64,000 nucleotides of DNA, taken from positions 50,066 to 114,065 of the forward strand of contig NZ_MLHQ01000026.1 of assembly GCF_001999305.1 (NCBI RefSeq). The letters run 5' to 3'. A program made the translations under genes and the position numbers. The notes beneath the pieces were generated by a model. That model was not told where the DNA came from and ran no database searches. It saw only the letters and a program-made list of their open reading frames with translations. Positions within the stretch are counted from its first letter, which is position 1, and each line of letters starts with the position of its first letter. This document shows, in pieces, positions 62,833 to 64,000 of the stretch. This DNA comes from Rodentibacter myodis (lineage in GTDB: Bacteria > Pseudomonadota > Gammaproteobacteria > Enterobacterales > Pasteurellaceae).

Positions 62833-63831
62833 ATGTCGAAAGAAATGAAAGAAAATACGCCCTTGTCTGATATGCCGTTATTAAATGCCATCGGCTTAAA
62901 AAAATATTATCCGGTGAAAAAAGGATTATTGGCAAAACCACAACAAGTCAAGGCATTGGATGGTGTCTCTTTTCAATTAGAACGTGGTAAAACCCTTGCC
63001 GTTGTTGGAGAGTCGGGCTGTGGTAAATCCACACTTGGGCGTTTGCTAACAATGATTGAAAACCCAACGGAAGGGGAACTTTATTACAACGGTCGCAATT
63101 TCTTAGAAAATGATGCACAAACGAAGGCATTACGCCGTCAAAAAATCCAGATCGTGTTTCAAAACCCCTATGCTTCGCTCAATCCGCGTAAAAAAGTCGG
63201 TGCAATTTTAGAAGAGCCGCTTATCATCAACACCAAACTTTCTGCCAAAGAACGTAAAGAAAAAGTGCTTTCAATGATGGCGAAAGTGGGACTCAGAGCA
63301 GAATTTTATGATCGCTATCCGCATATGTTTTCCGGAGGACAACGCCAACGCATTGCCATTGCCCGCGGTTTAATGTTAGAACCCGATATTGTGGTAGCTG
63401 ATGAACCCGTATCCGCCTTAGATGTATCGGTGCGGGCGCAAGTATTGAATTTGATGATGGATTTACAAGATGAACTGGGACTTTCCTATGTTTTTATTTC
63501 ACACGATCTTTCTGTGGTAGAACATATCGCCGATGAAGTGATGGTGATGTATCTTGGACGTTGTGTGGAAAAAGGCACAACCGAGCAAATTTTTGCCAAT
63601 CCGCAACACCCTTACACACAAGCTTTGCTTTCCGCCACACCGCGTCTTTCGGCAAATTTACGCCGAGAACGCATTAAATTAACAGGGGAATTACCAAGCC
63701 CGATTAATCCACCGAAAGGTTGTGCTTTTAATCCGCGTTGTTGGAAGGCAACAGAAAAATGTCGGTTGGAACAACCAAAACTTGAATCTTACGCTGAAGG
63801 GAAGTTAATCGCTTGTTTTAATATTGATTAA
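62833..63831 (+). CDS. dppF: Dipeptide ABC transporter ATP-binding protein DppF
   Basis: This 332-residue second ATPase has Walker A GESGCGKSTLGRLLTMI near residue 58, the Q-loop IVFQNPYASLNPR, signature FSGGQRQRIAIARGL, Walker B IVVADEPVSALD and the H-loop SHDLSVVEHIADEV. The C-terminal extension has PKGCAFNPRCWKATEKCRLEQPK, the metal-binding Cys set. It pairs with DppD. ATG at 62833 follows GGAGCATAAA. It is the last dpp gene in the run. Confidence 0.95.
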   Translation: MSKEMKENTPLSDMPLLNAIGLKKYYPVKKGLLAKPQQVKALDGVSFQLERGKTLAVVGESGCGKSTLGRLLTMIENPTEGELYYNGRNFLENDAQTKALRRQKIQIVFQNPYASLNPRKKVGAILEEPLIINTKLSAKERKEKVLSMMAKVGLRAEFYDRYPHMFSGGQRQRIAIARGLMLEPDIVVADEPVSALDVSVRAQVLNLMMDLQDELGLSYVFISHDLSVVEHIADEVMVMYLGRCVEKGTTEQIFANPQHPYTQALLSATPRLSANLRRERIKLTGELPSPINPPKGCAFNPRCWKATEKCRLEQPKLESYAEGKLIACFNID

Positions 63832-63948
63832 GATTTGATAGAAAAAATCAGTATTTTTTAACATGAAGTGAATTTTGCAAGACGCGGCTTTTTTTATCAA
63901 CAACTCAAAGTATAAATTTTATAGCTAGTTTTTATAAAGAGGATCCCC

Positions 63949-64000
63949 ATGGCCCCCCAATCCAACTACCGCTACACCCTTGATTGTGGTGATAAATACC
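63949..64000 (+). CDS. Start of an unidentified gene (runs off the window)
   Basis: An ATG at 63949 follows AAAGAGGA at 5-6 bases and opens 17 codons (MAPQSNYRYTLDCGDKY) to the window edge. The good ribosome site and its position 117 bases after dppF support a real gene, but too little is visible to name it. The 117-base spacer is AT-rich and shows no clear terminator. Confidence 0.5.
   Translation, partial: MAPQSNYRYTLDCGDKY

Overview
The window is a continuous piece of a Pasteurellaceae chromosome. Three things support this. The 9-mer AAGTGCGGT or its complement occurs more than 30 times; this is the Haemophilus-type (Hin) DNA uptake signal. Gene order matches Haemophilus influenzae in several blocks as I remember them (dnaN-dnaA-rpmH-rnpA-yidD-yidC-mnmE-ppiD; bcr-rsuA-DUF1919-maeB; rsmC-holD-rimI-fdhE-fdoIHG-fdhD; dppBCDF). 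Protein sequences are also close to that family throughout. I cannot name the species. No rRNA, tRNA or CRISPR array was found.

Layout. (1) 1-8420, housekeeping: dnaN (partial) and dnaA on the minus strand, divergent from rpmH-rnpA-yidD-yidC, then mnmE, mntP and ppiD. (2) 8421-15600: a repeat-rich spacer, ribA, a PAP2 phosphatase, nagK, then a possible detoxification or efflux cluster: an MFS transporter divergent from a TetR regulator, a periplasmic metallo-beta-lactamase-fold protein and an AraC regulator. (3) 15600-23490, accessory: an amino-acid/Na+ symporter behind a long, possibly structured leader, a MITE-like repeat, an IS200-type insertion sequence, and a 1486-residue autotransporter under a near-consensus Fur box. 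(4) 23487-32648: bcr, rsuA, a DUF1919 gene, maeB, cmoB, putP and RNase G. (5) 32700-36478: a hexose-phosphate uptake locus, uhpT-uhpA-uhpB, with a perfect CRP site but no uhpC. (6) 36739-46239: a YddA-type ABC transporter, a Sel1/TPR-like exported protein, an unknown protein, a TonB-dependent receptor and a PqqL-type M16 protease. This is the gene set of E. coli yddA-yddB-pqqL with two unfamiliar AT-rich genes inserted, and a Fur-like site lies in front. (7) 46349-56407: a PEBP-like protein, rsmC, a lipoprotein, holD, rimI, and the formate dehydrogenase O/N-type locus fdhE, fdoI, fdoH, fdoG (with an in-frame UGA for selenocysteine) and fdhD. (8) 56475-64000: an orphan COG1840-type binding protein, uvrD, dppBCDF and the first codons of one more gene.

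Two repeat systems run through the spacers. One is the uptake signal, often as inverted pairs that form terminators. The other is a dispersed family of about 165 bp with terminal inverted repeats (TATTATGTAGCAAA...) and internal GGACGC/GCGTCC hairpins, present as several full-length and many partial copies. The most interesting regions are this repeat family, the receptor-protease island with its two unknown genes, the UhpC-less Uhp system, the Fur-controlled autotransporter and the leader in front of the symporter.
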